A stretch of DNA of 64,000 nt from Casuarina equisetifolia (Eukaryota > Streptophyta > Magnoliopsida > Fagales > Casuarinaceae), in the NCBI GenBank assembly GCA_028551475.1, contig CM052358.1:27306853-27370852 (forward strand), read 5' to 3'. Below are positions 22,741 to 34,814 of this stretch, piece by piece. Made by a program: the position numbers and the translations under genes. The notes under the pieces were generated by a model. That model saw only the letters and a program-made list of their open reading frames with translations, made no database searches and was not told the DNA's origin. Each line of letters starts with the position of its first letter. The first letter of the stretch is position 1.

Positions 22741-25140
22741 AAATTTGGAGTATATCGCAAAACTTTTGTGTTTTTTTGTTCTTAAATGAATAAACTCAAA
22801 TGTCTAGATTTTATCATTTGATAGATTGCAGTGAGGAAAAATTAGCACTCATAAAGACCTTAAACGTGAGAGTAGAATCTTTGGCAAGGTCAAAAAGTTG
22901 ACAAATGCTATATGTTATTGTTGTTAATCTATTGTAAATAGTTCACTAATATTCTATACTTTAAAAAATATATTTTTTAACCCAAAAAAAAGGAACAAAA
23001 ACCCTTTCAAGATTAACTTTATAACACTTTTGAAATAATGCAACACTTGGTTATTAGTATTACATAAACTTGGTTCCCATACCTAAAATGGGAAATTTAA
23101 AAGACCATTGATGGGCCTTCCAACTCCCATAGCTTGTTTTCTTAAGCTATGTGGGATGCCATCTATGTAACTCTCATTTATAGAACTACAAGCTTTAATA
23201 ATTTTCTTTCTCAAGACATGTAAGACTTTTTGTGATTTTAAAGAGTCTCTAACAATTCTTCTTATAGTGAAAAAAATCTGAAACACCTTCACTTTTGCAA
23301 AAAAGTTCACACACTTGTTTTTTTTAGCGTTTCTTTTAAGCATCTTGACCATTTAAAGCATAAATGTTCTTGCCTTTCCTCCTTTAGCCTTGAAAAACTA
23401 TTTTACCTTGCTAGAATATCCCGAGTCAATCACCTCTATCTATGTATGAATAACAAGGTGTAGCTAACTTTCCCAAAGTCAAACATTGTAGCTACATGAT
23501 ATTAAGTATCTTACATCTTTTAATATCACCATTTTAGAGCTTTAGACTAGTAGTTTCAATGCCTTCAATCTTCATCTTCTCTTTATTTTCTATAATGATG
23601 CTTACATGATCTTTTTTTACCAAGATATCAAAACACACTTCTTCATTACACGTAATATCCAACAACCACATATCACTCTATAGATATGAATTTCCATCTT
23701 TGTGAAGTAATGGAAGACATTTAGAATCATATTGAAAATCTTCTTCAAACTTCTTATAGTCGGTCCTTCGTCGGTCGTTTTCAATTATCCCTTATAAGGC
23801 GTTGCTTTTTGCAAGAATAACCCTCTTTCTTCTTAATTTCTTTACTTCGACATTTCTCCCATTGATCTTTATTTCTCATGTATTAGTATGGTCACCTTAT
23901 CCATCATCAACATCATCTTGCCTGCTAGCAAAGACTAAACAAAATATTCATATGATTTTGGCAAAGATGATAATTAAAGTAGGGCTTTTTCTTCATCTTT
24001 CATTTGTTTTACACTACTTAATAAATGAGATAATTTTGCATATACTTTTTCAAACTTGTTTTCTTAATCATAGAGAATAGAGATTCATATATTCATCCAT
24101 CTTCAAAGAATAAAAATCCAACTTGAGATCAAATCCGTTCGTCACATACTATGATCCATAAATCCTCTCCAAATTTTTTTACAAAGCTATAGGTGCATCT
24201 TATTTCACAGATTCTATGTATTTTGGACATTATCATAGATACTAACTAATTTAGATCAGAAGAAATAAGGTCTGTATTCAATGTATAGTAAATGACAAGA
24301 CACAACTTTAAATAATTCGGGCATTGGGGAGCTAAACTAGTTTCATGAGCTTTCATAAGATTGAACGAAGGTAAAAAAAGATTTTTTTAATAAAATATCT
24401 GAATGAAGTAAATAAATTCTCTAAAATTATACCAAAAAATTTAATAATTAAATTTCTTCGTTCTAGTAAGTTCATGGTTAATATAAACTTAAGATTGAAA
24501 ATAAAAGTATCTAATCTAATACCATTTATTTATGTTTTTACAGCAATTACAACTGAAGGATCAAATGGATTAAATCACTTACTAAACCTCATTACCAAAG
24601 ACTTTGCACGATCAATGTTTCTTGCTTTTGCAATCTACACCTAGAAATCTGACAGTGATCTCAAAATTTAGACATTTACCAAAAGACTGTTGTCTCAAAT
24701 AAAATATAATATGAGAAAATTAACTTGTAATTGTTGTGGTCATTCAATTTAAAGTTACCACTCATGTTCGAAAAAGAAAATTACTCACAATAAAATTAAA
24801 TTATATAGCATTTAGACTGATAAAAAAGGAAGATTAGAGCTCCAAAACTTTTTTTTTCTTTTTCTTGTTACAATCCTTAGAGTTATTACGAGCCAAAAAA
24901 AGCTTAAGCTATTTATTAACATTTAGGTTTGCTAGCCATGTTACTCAAGCACTTCCTTTAGTAACATGTACTTGTAATTCCACTTCCAGCAACGACAAAC
25001 ATAGGCCCACTTTGATACTAATTATTAAGATCCTCAAGTGTTACTATTAAAATAAAAGCTTAAGTTATTAATTATATCAGGTAGTATATTTGTTAAGATT
25101 CCAACTATGCTAACACAAGCTTTATGCCCATATCACTAAA
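22741..25140. other. Unassigned AT-rich sequence
   Basis: About 2.4 kb. The 89-codon - strand frame at 23083-23352 is Lys-rich and unrecognised; the + frame at 23802-24080 is hydrophobic and looks like AT-bias. No TIR or NB-ARC motif was found here, although this is where the 5' part of TNL-C would lie. Confidence 0.35.
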
Positions 25141-25519
25141 ATAACCCCCTTTACAATAAGTAACATATTTTCTCCTCCGGAGGCACGGCCTACACACCTT
25201 CAGGAAGAATGCAAATCTTTTTATGAGCAACGACTTTTCCCACTTATGCCTCCACGAGGAAACTGGGGTCTCCCTCTTTGCCATTTACGATCACCACCAC
25301 ACCAACCGATCCACTCTTGTTGAATTCCTTGTGAAAACGCCAACCAACCAATCTAAGTGGTCTTTTCTTTGCCACAAAACACCAACACCCTCTCAAGCCA
25401 AAGCCTAACCAAATCCTTTGGAGCCGATTTCAGCTTACGATCCTTCAGTCCACAATTTCTGTGGATTATGGGAAAGTAAGGATAGGCATATTAGGGTTTT
25501 GTTGAAATTAGCTTGTCCT
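25141..25519. other. Unassigned, slightly GC-richer island
   Basis: The 25170-25430 stretch is richer in C than its surroundings and has a 61-codon + frame (25223-25408). I do not recognise it. It sits just before S3 copy 2, as 20200-20350 sits before S3 copy 1, so both may belong to the duplicated block. Confidence 0.3.
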
Positions 25520-25950
25520 TGGATTTGTACTAGGTGATTTTTGTTATTGTCAGTGTTTTAGTATGAAATCTTTGCCATGTGTAAATATAATTTCTTTTTC
25601 TAACAATCAATTTGAGTGAAAGAACATGTCTTTGTAGCACAATAACAAAATCTAAATTCATATATATCATACTCATTGCTTGTTAATTTAGTTTATATGA
25701 TATTCCTCGTTTAGAAAAATGAAATATAATACAGGCAGTGGCCATTTTATTCCGTTAATTTATCATCCTTTTATATGAAAATGATTCGATTTTTAATATC
25801 TAATCTATAAAAGGAAATAAGCTTTCTAATAATTTTGTTGCCACTAAAATCTAAGCAAAACTTCACTAGCACCTTACTGCAATCAATTAGATTGGAAGTG
25901 AGTTAAAGGCATACATCACTTAAGTTATTGTATGTGCATTGCCACAATCA
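25520..25950 (+). repeat. Duplicated segment S3, copy 2
   Basis: Direct relative of 20370-20910 with small indels. Here S3 precedes B-S1-S2, whereas in copy 1 it follows them, as expected if the window samples two consecutive units of a tandem array. Confidence 0.7.
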
Positions 25951-26069
25951 GCCGAATCACTATTTTCGAATTCCTTAAGAGGAAGCCAAGAGTTGTTTCT
26001 TTGAATTTAAATTACTCCTTTTCCCTATAATTATGATATTTTTGGTAATATAGTTCTCCTTGGAGAAAA

Positions 26070-26600
26070 TCGTGATTTGAAGACACCAATCCACATTCCA
26101 GCCACCAGATCTTCGCCATGCTTGGCCCCCTCTTCTCCTTGGGGTAAGGCCCTTTGTGGAGGAGGATACAATCTTCGTGGAGGCGGTCCATGTGAAGAAT
26201 TATGCAATACCAGCAGAGGAGGCTCATGCGGTGGAGAACCCTGTAGAGGTGACCCGTGTGGAAGACGAGGAGGCACCCGACTGCGCGGCAACTCAAAAAC
26301 TGGATAGTGAAAAAACTCAGCAACCTGAGACATGTAGATCTGAAGTAGTGGAGGATTCAGAAACTCCATTGACGAAAGCCAATTCTGACGCTGGGTTTTG
26401 TGATTGTAATCACTCTGAACTAATGGCTCCATTCTTAGCGATACCAATTGTCCTCAAACTATGAATTATGAGGTTGATTCCTCATTCATACCACGAATTC
26501 TTGCAAGGCAGCAAGTAAGGGTTCGAAGGAAGAAGAAGGAAGAAGAAGAGGAAGAAGCAAGCTTCGAAGGTTCATGATAAGTGTTTGGCTGCTAGCTCCT
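26070..26600 (+). other. Unidentified coding-like region
   Basis: A + frame open from 26156 to 26464 contains 'EEAHAVENPVEVTRVEDEEA' and 'CRSEVVEDSETPLTKANSDA', acidic and not AT-biased. A frame change near 26460 leads into 'MNYEVDSSFIPRILARQQ' and a Lys/Glu-rich end, 'RVRRKKKEEEEEEASFEGS', closed by TGA near 26576. It reads like the C-terminus of a real protein split by a frameshift, but I do not recognise it. An 'aataaag' lies at about 26870. A decayed transposon ORF or a retrocopy are both possible. Confidence 0.35.
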
Positions 26601-26919
26601 TTGTACGCCGCAAAATGACGTGTTAGCGTTATGCAATTAGCCGCAAAGGGGTGCGTAAAAAGGCTTGTATGCAGCCTGTTTGTTTATAGAGAATCACAGG
26701 TGGTGCTTCTAATTTTAGTTCGGACTATGCCCCAGAAACTAGTTATGATGTAGCATACCTTTATTTGATTTAGATGTTTTGGAAACCCTCTTGGGTGCAC
26801 GTGATGTTTTATCCCCTGGTGAGGGACATGCAGAGTTTAGGTTTAAGTCCTGTCTTTTTTATATTATATAAATAAAGATAAGGGTACCGACCCTATTTAT
26901 TTTAAAAAAATTATAACCT

Positions 26920-27050
26920 CTTTTCTCGGCTTTTATCTTTCCGTACCCCGACAGAAAAGGTTCCCATTAAACGGCCCAAGCCAGCTTCATATTCATACTT
27001 GCTTCGGCCCGAACCAAGCAGGCGGATCATGAGAAATGCTACCTCCAGCA
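26920..27050 (+). repeat. Repeat B, copy 2
   Basis: Matches 16081-16240 (see there), with 'ccagcttcatattcata' exact and 'atgctacctcc' at the same offset. Preceded by an A-rich run and followed by S1 and S2. Confidence 0.6.
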
Positions 27051-27059
27051 CCGATCGAC

Positions 27060-27390
27060 ATGATCATTCAACCACTGCATTGACTCCATCTTGTGTCAAT
27101 ACTAACAAAATGACATTTAGCATGATATTTTATCAAAAGCTATCATTTCTTTAATAATGTGTTTTAGATTTGATGCTACTAATTTTAGAGATCCTGTGTC
27201 ACTAGACTTGATATAGTTCAATATTAAAGCTTTTATTTTTAGTTGATTAAACCTTGAGGTCTAAAAATAATGTAGCGGGCATGCAATTTACACAATGTGC
27301 GAGGTGTAGTCCTTGCAAGCTTCCAAAACTTGTCAAATCTCAATACTACCCCTTGACATGCCAATATGTTTATTGCAAGATGCAATGTTG
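27060..27390 (+). repeat. Duplicated segments S1 and S2, copy 2
   Basis: 27105-27150 matches S1 (16660-16710) and 27155-27385 matches S2 (19680-20000). In copy 1 these are separated by about 3 kb holding a local tandem duplication and a LINE tail; here they touch. Either the 3 kb entered copy 1 or it was lost from copy 2. Confidence 0.65.
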
Positions 27391-27399
27391 CCTTAACCA

Positions 27400-28029
27400 A
27401 GGATTATGCTTCCCATAAGTGTTAAAATATAATGTTGTGGATGGACATGTAGATACAAACATATAGTACTTTGATTGGGAGAAAACTATGTAAACGTGGG
27501 GAGCCAAAGTCGGTGATTGGTAGCGCATACAAGTGGGTGACCACGCTGGTTGCTCCACTAGAGGTAGATCGGCAACTCTGTGGGGCGGATCTAGGAAAAC
27601 CATGTGAATGAACAGCGGCAAGCAGTGGTGAGTGGCGGCATACGGGTGTGAACCTAGGTGGCAATGGGTTAAATGAGTAGTTCTGGAAGGAGTTTTGCAT
27701 GACATTGGGAGAAAAATCTGAAAGGCAACTTCTCTCTTGTTAGTGGAAAAAAAAACCGGCATTGGAATTTGGGTAGGACGGGGTTGAGATTTCCTCCCCC
27801 TTCTTTGTAGATTGGTGTGTTTGGTTTTAGGAGAATAAAAAAAGGGAAGACTTTTTTGGTTTCGGTGTTATCAAAGTTTGTTGATTTGAATGGTGAAGGG
27901 ATGACAAAGAGGTTGACAGAAAGATAAGGGAGCCCACAAAGATTCAAAAGGCAAAAAAAGTAGGAGAAGGTGGTTGCAAACATCAATTTAGTATTCTTTT
28001 AAAATCTTTCTATGGTCAAATTGGTAAAC
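27400..28029. other. Unassigned sequence
   Basis: Overlapping - strand frames (27370-27762, 27422-27700, 27669-27986) exist because the + strand is G-rich; none shows a domain I know. No element boundary was identified, though the left end of the second LINE must be nearby. Confidence 0.3.
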
Positions 28030-28419
28030 TGTATCGATCCCAAGTTACTCTTTGTCAATAGAAGATAAGTTTCTCGAAAAATTTATTCTATAGATGCAGA
28101 ATTGATAGTTCATACTCGAAGTGATAAAGTTCTTATGAATGGGGGAAGTGTCTTAAATGCTACAAAATCTGAGTTGGCAATAGAAATTGTGGCTTCACTT
28201 TTCAAATCAAGCATTGATGATTAAGGTAAAAGTATTGATACTTATACTTTGGATAACATTGGTGAACTTGAAAGTAGTAAAGGATTATGTTAAGTAGAAA
28301 TTGTTATTGTTGTTGACAAAGTTCAAGAGAATATCTCTATAGTTGCAACAAATAGTTAAAAAACTAATGCAATTTTTAGTGGAGATAAGGTGTCTTAGAA
28401 ACATATTGCAATAGGTAAT

Positions 28420-29110
28420 CTTATGAAAATAGCTAAATTAGATTATCATCCTCCTTCCATGAAGGGAAACAAACTTGTTGTAAAACCTCCACCAAAGACT
28501 ATTGACGAAGGTAAAAGTCACTTTGAAAATTATCTTGTGGGATATTTCTTAACGAACAATATCTCTTATTATTTAGTGAAAGGACTTGTGGAAAATTATG
28601 GGGAAAAGAAAACATATCTAACGTTTTAGTGATTGAAAATGGTTTCTTTTTCTTTCATTTCTCAAATATTAAGAAAATGGAAGAGGTTATGGAAGTAGGA
28701 GTATGGGATATTGCAGGTCGACCACTTTTCCTTCAAAAATTGCATCCTTTCATTAGATTGGAAAAAGCAAAAATTTCTACAGTTCCCATTTGGATTCAAT
28801 TATATAATGTCCCTCATGTGCTATGGACCAATACAGGAATGAGTTATGTAAGTAGTGTGTTGGGAAAACCGCCATACATGGATAAAGCAATAGAACAAAA
28901 GCTTTGAGTATCATATGCAAAAGTGTGTATCTTGATGGACATTAATAGTGATTTCCTAAAAAATTTAAAATAGACATGGGTAAAGAGAAATGATATGAAG
29001 TACAAGTTGATTATTTTAGGTTCCTATGAAATGTAAAGTATGCAATTGCTTTAGACACAAAGAATGTAATCTAAAAAGAAAAGAAGTTTGGGTTCCTAAA
29101 TGGAATGTGA
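28420..29110 (+). pseudogene. LINE-2 ORF1 remnant
   Basis: Open frame 28423-28629 ('IAKLDYHPPSMKGNKLVVKP', then 'FENYLVGYFLTNNISY') leads into 28629-28907 ('GVWDIAGRPLFLQKLHPF', 'VPIWIQLYNVPHVLW', 'KPPYMDKAIEQKL'), the DUF4283-like core of plant LINE ORF1. A knuckle at 29028-29070 reads C-K-V-C-x4-H-K-E-C, the same CX2CX4HX2C spacing as in LINE-1. Several stops lie between core and knuckle. Confidence 0.78.
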
Positions 29111-29458
29111 ATCCACCAGGTCAAGCTACCTAGAATGAAACTCAAGATGTGAGGCTCGATACAAAGGTTCTTGGAAGGAATACCCGACCATTCAAAATGA
29201 CTCTCAAGATGTAAGGTCAACTAATACTGTAGAGGACACTAAAACATGTTTTGTTGTTCAACCAAAAGCAATAGTAGGTATTTCTAACTTTTCCCTAGGT
29301 ACTACAAAGTTAAAATATTCTTGAAAGAAAAAAAGAAAGGAGCAAAAAGTAATCGCTGAAAATAAGTTTACGATACTAGTGGAGGAAACACCTTCCACCA
29401 TCATAGGTCCTGTTGGAGATTTTGGGTTAATAAGAGATGAGAATCAACCTTCTAATAA

Positions 29459-30175
29459 ATGAAAGTACTTTCATGGAATATAAGGGACTTAAATAAAAGC
29501 CCTAGAACAAGGGAAGAAGAAAAATTTATTTTGTCCCATTCCCCCTATATTATTATTTTGATTGAACATAGAGTTAAAGAAGAAAATGCATATGCATTCT
29601 TGAAGTTTGGATTTCCAATTTTGAAATACATTCATAACTACAATTCTAGTAGTCTTGGTAGAATTTGGTTCTTTCGAAAGCCTCAGAATTACAATTTACA
29701 GTTAAAGGTTCCTAACCTCAAGTCATCCACTGCCTCATTGAAAAGCCAGATATGCACCCTTACTTGTTGTCTGTCATATATGCAAGTAACTTAGAAGTTG
29801 AATGTAAAGAGTTATAGGTTGACCTTACAAGTTTTGATACTTTAAATGTAAACAATATTCCTTGGTTACTCATGGGAGATCTCAACGAAATACAGAATAT
29901 CAATGAGCGAATTGGCCCAAACGTTAGATGGACACAAGGAATGGAAAATTTAAATGAAATGGTTGAAAATATAACATTGATTGAACCTCTATTCTATAAT
30001 CCTCTATTCACATGGACAAACAAAGGCTTAAGAACTAACGTATTTATTAATGCAGAATGGGTGCTTCATTTTGATAGATTCACAATTGAATTTTTACTTC
30101 TTGGTGTATTGGGTCACTCTCCATGTTTAGTAAAATTTGGAAATGACACAAGCAAGAAGAAATCTCCATTTTGAT
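29459..30175 (+). pseudogene. LINE-2 ORF2 endonuclease domain
   Basis: Starts with ATG at 29459, 'KVLSWNIRDLNKSPRTREEE', then 'IIILIEHRVKEENA' with the catalytic Glu. After a TAG near 29793 and a frame change, 29872-30174 carries 'MGDLNEIQNINERIGPNVRW' and 'WTNKG'. The usual GDFN is GDLN, and the SDH motif is replaced by 'GHSPC', so a histidine-pairing residue is lost and nicking activity is unlikely. Confidence 0.8.
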
Positions 30176-30194
30176 TCTTTAATTTTTGGATTAA

Positions 30195-32770
30195 TTGCTC
30201 AGATTTTATGGATATAGTAAGTTCAGCATGGCAACAAGAAATAAATGGCCTAAAAATGTTTCAGGTTGTGCAAATATTAAAAGCTTTAAAGCTTTCTCTC
30301 AAGAAACTCAATGCCACCCATTTTGGAGATTTGCACTGGAAGGTGAAGGATGCAAGAGAAAATTTGAAGCAAATTCAAAGCATGTTAGAGATTAATCCTT
30401 ATTGTCCATATACACATTCTGAGAAGAAATCACAACTTGAGCAATTCCTTGCTATGAGAAAACATGAAGAAATCCTTCTCAAATAAAAATTAAAGAACAT
30501 ATGGTTAAAAGAAGGGGATAACAATAGTAAGATTTTCTTTGCATCATTGATGTAGAGGAGAGCTCATAACAAGATCAATAAACTGGTATTAAAGGATGGC
30601 TCTGTTATTACAGACGAGCAGGAATTGAGATTTGCTATTATTTCCTATTATCAATCAATTTTTGGCAACTCTAGAAGTATTCCTATCAACTTTGAGAGGT
30701 ATGCTTCTTTATTCCAAGAAGACATTAATGCATTGCTTAACTTGCCAAATTTTGAATGTTTTGATGTTATTAAAGCACTTTGGAGCATTCATGATTTTAA
30801 AGCTCCTAGGCTTAATGGTTATAATAGTTTGTTTTATAAGAAAGCATGGCCTATCACTGGAAAAGATGTAGAAGATGTTGTACTAGAGGTCTTCTCTTCT
30901 AGGAACTTGCTGAAAGCTACAAATTCAACATTGTTCTCTTTAGTCCATAAAGTTTCCAATCCAAGTTGCACCAAGGATTGTTAACCACTAACATGTTGTA
31001 ATGTTAAATATAAAATCATTTCTAAGATGCTTGCTAAAAGGATAAGACTCATTTTACCTTTAGTGGTTTGTCATAATCAAACAGCTTTCATTAAAGGGTG
31101 ACAAATTTCAGAGAATATTATGCTTTACCAAGAAGTTTTGCATAACTATCACAAGGGAGACAAAGGTAAATATGTGGCCATAAAAATTGATCTTATGAAA
31201 TCATATGACATGGTCAAATGGGATGCAATATTAGGGGTTTTGAAAGCCATTAACACCCCCTAATACTTGGTTGATCTTATAAGTGAGTGTATTACGACAA
31301 CAAGATTTTCAATCAATTTCAATAGAGAACATGCATGATACTTTAAAGATACTAATGAATTGCAACAAGGTAATCCCTTATCCCTATATTTATTTATATT
31401 GGTTATAGAGATACTTAATAAAATCATTATTTTAAAGATCTTTATAACTGTGTTTAAATTTCATTGGTGCTGCAAATCGAAAAAAATCACTCATTTATGT
31501 TTTACTAATGATTTATTTCTTTTCTCTCATGGTGATATGAACTTAGTCCTATGTTTTATAGAAGCTTTGAAGGAATTTATTGATCTTATAAGCTTAAAGT
31601 ACAACCCAAGTAAATGTCAAATTTTTTTTTCAGGGTTAGCGGACCAAGAATAACTTCTTATACTTAATCATACTCCTTTCCCGAAAGGTTTACTTCCTAT
31701 TAGATATCTTAGAGTTTCTTTTATCACAAAAAGACTAACTTAAGTTGATTGTAAAGGTCTAACAGATAAAATATTTGGAAAAATAGAAGGTTGGGAAATG
31801 AAACATCTAAGCTATGTAAGAAGATTACAATTGGCAAAATCTATCCTCATTTCTATTTGCACATTTTGGATGCAAGTTTTCCTATTGCCAAAGTAGACTA
31901 TTTATGAAATTGAGAAAAAGATAAGGAAACTCTTATGAGTAGGTAATATAGATATACATTGTCCTCACAAAGTAGCTTGGCAAACTGTTTATTCATTGAA
32001 GAAGTAAAGGGGATTTGGTTTACTAAACCTCAAAATTTGGAATAAAGGTCTTTTAAGACGTATGCTTTGGAATCTCATTAATCTCCCAGAAGCCTTATTA
32101 TGGAGTAAATGGATTCACAATACAAAATGTAAAAGAGCTTTAGTAATGTAGTTGTACATAAAAGGTACCATGGCTTGGAGTTGGTGGGGTTTCCTCAAGT
32201 TAAAGCCCACACTTACCTTTGCTCTCTTAGGTCCTACATATTATTGCCAAAAGATTTATAATGATCTTCGCCAAGTTAGAGAACGATGGATTGGTATGAT
32301 TTAATTTGGACAAGTGGTAGTGGTATTAGCAAACATAATTTCATTAGTTGGCTTGTTTGTAGGGATAGACTTTCTACAGTAATAGAAATTGTACGATGGT
32401 TTCCTTTGGTAAACATATATTGTGATTTTTTTCAATCTCATTTAGAAAATAGAAGTCATTTCTTTTTTGAATGTGCATGGACAAAGATGATTTGGAAAAG
32501 TATTCTTACTTGAAATGGAATCCGACGTGACATTGGAGGATGGAATGAAGAACTACAATGGATGATCAAAGTAATAAAAGAAAGGAATTTAGTTGCCAAA
32601 CTTCTTAAGATATCTTTCTTAGCTTGTATTTATTGTATATGAACTAAATGAAATAGAAGATGTTTTTAGGGGAAAACAATGGATATCCTTATTCTCTTTG
32701 TGAAAATAAAGAAAATAGTATGAAGGAGAGCTTCTTTATTTAGAAATATAAAATCTTCTCAATGCAATGT
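30195..32770 (+). pseudogene. LINE-2 ORF2 reverse transcriptase and C-terminal region
   Basis: The frame 30208-30486 is the pre-RT linker ('EEILLK' at its end). 30625-30984 carries 'DFKAPRLNGYNSLFYKKAW' (the usual 'KAPGPDG' block, altered) and 31360-31653 carries 'QQGNPLSLYLF' and 'CFTNDLFLFSHGD'. The catalytic FADD has become FTND, so polymerase function is lost. zf-RVT follows at 32286-32513 ('HNFISWLVCRDRLST', 'HFFFECAWTKMIWKSIL') and a basic tail runs to about 32770. Many TAG/TAA codons sit where Gln or Trp is expected. Confidence 0.85.
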
Positions 32771-32904
32771 TATTTTAAGTGAGATTTGGAGACTTCTAAC
32801 TTCTATTTTTTCATAGATATAGTGACTTTTGTAATACTAGGGTATGCCCTCGTGCTTTTGTACTTTAATATGTATAGATACAATTTACCTTTCCACAAAA
32901 AAAA

Positions 32905-34700
32905 GTGTTATAATGTTGTGCGAGCTTCTTCGATAGATCTTTTATTTCATTTGCTTCATTTGTTTCTTAGATTGCAAATAAGTACCATATTTTTTACCAT
33001 CCTTCAACTCTACAATTCATTACCTATTCAAAGTTACTAATAACTATAATAGTGAACTATGGCCTCTTCCATACAATTTAACTCCATTTATTTTCATTAT
33101 CTTTATAGTTATGGATAAATCCCCATTAAGGGAAAAAAATATTCTATCACCAATTATTTTTTATCTTCTTTTATTTTGTGTTCTAAGATGACGACAACAT
33201 CAGCTTTTGCATTCTTGATAACATTCTATACCTCCTTTTATTTGAGACTTTTATTTATGTCTCATACATTCCGTGAGAATTGGTGGAGGTTTGGTATTTT
33301 CTCATTCAAACCCTACATCATTATTATAGTCTTTTCCACTTGAGTCTTGAGGATTATTCATCAATATATTAAATCTATTACAAAGCCATTTTGTTGTAAA
33401 CTTTAATACAAAGCCCTTTTGTGTTTTGTACTTTGTCTTTATTGTCTTTTTATCCTTTTTTTCTAGTATTGTATCAATTATATAACCTATTAAATAGAAA
33501 TTAAGAAAAGGAATACTAAACATGTGAACATTACTTATCAACACAATTACCATTATTTACCTTACATAAATACAAAGTGTTAACCTAGTGATCATGTTGG
33601 ACTGACATTTGTTTTAATGAGGGCTAGAGATATATTTCAAGTAAAAAAATAACATATCTCACATTGGATTGATAGTCACAAGTAATGTAATAGAGATAGT
33701 TTTGGAGGATGCGGATGGCACCTTGTTGGACTTTTTTATGTAATTGTAAATGACCAAAGATTATTAGAAATATGGAGTTTGATTAAAACTAAAACTCAAG
33801 TTTTTACAATTTTTTTAATGTCTTTAGAAAGAATATATAACATGTTTCTCTCAATGTTTTGGCCACTACCCATGCCATTTGATTTCTTCCACATTGATGT
33901 TAAGTTAGGCAAATCCTTTTCTTTCATTCAAATCGTGCTACTTCATTGATAGGCAATCATTAACATTACTTCAACTAACAAAGTGAGGTTTTGTACTCCT
34001 TAAGGAAAGATAACTTAAAATGTTAAAAAGAAAATAATTGACTCTTTCTTTTTTATTTTTTATTTTTTATTTTTTTGCTAGGAAATGAAGAACATGGGAG
34101 AGTCAACAACAATTGACTCTTTTATTGCCCAAAGAGTTGTGCATGGTACAATTTGATCATTGGGAATTCAAACAAGTGAAGGTTAGCAAGACATTTGTAA
34201 CCTTACATGAAAAAGATTAACTTTCACTAGTTAACTTCCAATTACTTCTATAACTATTTGATGAATTAATTAAAGCTTTCCTCTTAACCTCCTTGCCTCT
34301 AGATGTTATTTAATTGTTTCTAGTTATCATGGTATTTCATTTTTGTTGATTTATTGTACCTCTTCATACTTGTTACAAATAATTTCTTATTTTCTAATTC
34401 ATTTATGCTCTATGAAATCTTATATTCTGATATGTTATTTCTATTTGTAATTTGCTCCTACATGCTTATGACATCTATTGATATAAAATTTGATCTTGGA
34501 ACTCATCACATGTTCTTTTAAACTAATTTTTTCTCATATGCTAAACTTTCTACGAAGAGTTAAGTGTTAATTGCTTAAACAATTCTTGTAAAGTCATATC
34601 CCTTTAGCTAAAACATTACTAATAGTTAAAACAAATTAATGTACTATCATAGTTTCAAAAGCCAATGATCTTAAACTAATATTTTTACATGTTATTTCTC
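32905..34700. other. Unassigned AT-rich sequence
   Basis: No gene, element end or repeat recognised in 1.8 kb between the LINE tail and the cysteine-rich gene. A T-rich run is at 34048-34075. Confidence 0.4.
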
Positions 34701-34713
34701 TTAGAATAATTTT

Positions 34714-34721
34714 AAACTATA
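34714..34721 (+). promoter_or_regulatory. Possible TATA box of the cysteine-rich gene
   Basis: 'actatata' about 100 bases before the ATG at 34815 gives a plausible start of transcription near 34745 and a leader of about 70 bases. AT-rich surroundings make chance TATA matches common. Confidence 0.35.
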
Positions 34722-34814
34722 TAGTTGCAACAAAGATTAAAGAACCATTCTATAAAGGTAATTTTTTTGTTAGATAACAAGAAAAGAGAATTTTCAAAGG
34801 AAAGCTTAAATTTA

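Larger units (their letters stand above)
28030..32904 (+). mobile_element. LINE-2, near full-length L1-type element, degenerate
   Basis: Ordered as in the element at 1-4278: ORF1 with DUF4283-like core and zinc knuckle, ORF2 endonuclease from 29459, RT, zf-RVT and an 8-A tail (32897-32904) after 'acctttccac'. About 4.9 kb, close to a full plant L1 of this type. The left limit is approximate. Stops, frameshifts and changed catalytic motifs show that it is dead. No target duplication could be matched by eye. Confidence 0.88.

Noticed and set aside
23083..23352. 89-codon - strand frame as a TNL 5' exon
   Set aside because: No TIR, P-loop, kinase-2 or GLPL motif; Lys-rich composition fits AT-rich noise.
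26012..26447. - strand frames of 103 and 138 codons
   Set aside because: Complement shadow of the + strand coding-like region; Pro-rich with no motif.
27370..27986. Three overlapping - strand frames up to 130 codons
   Set aside because: G-rich + strand removes stops from the complement. No domain, start context or conserved pattern was seen.
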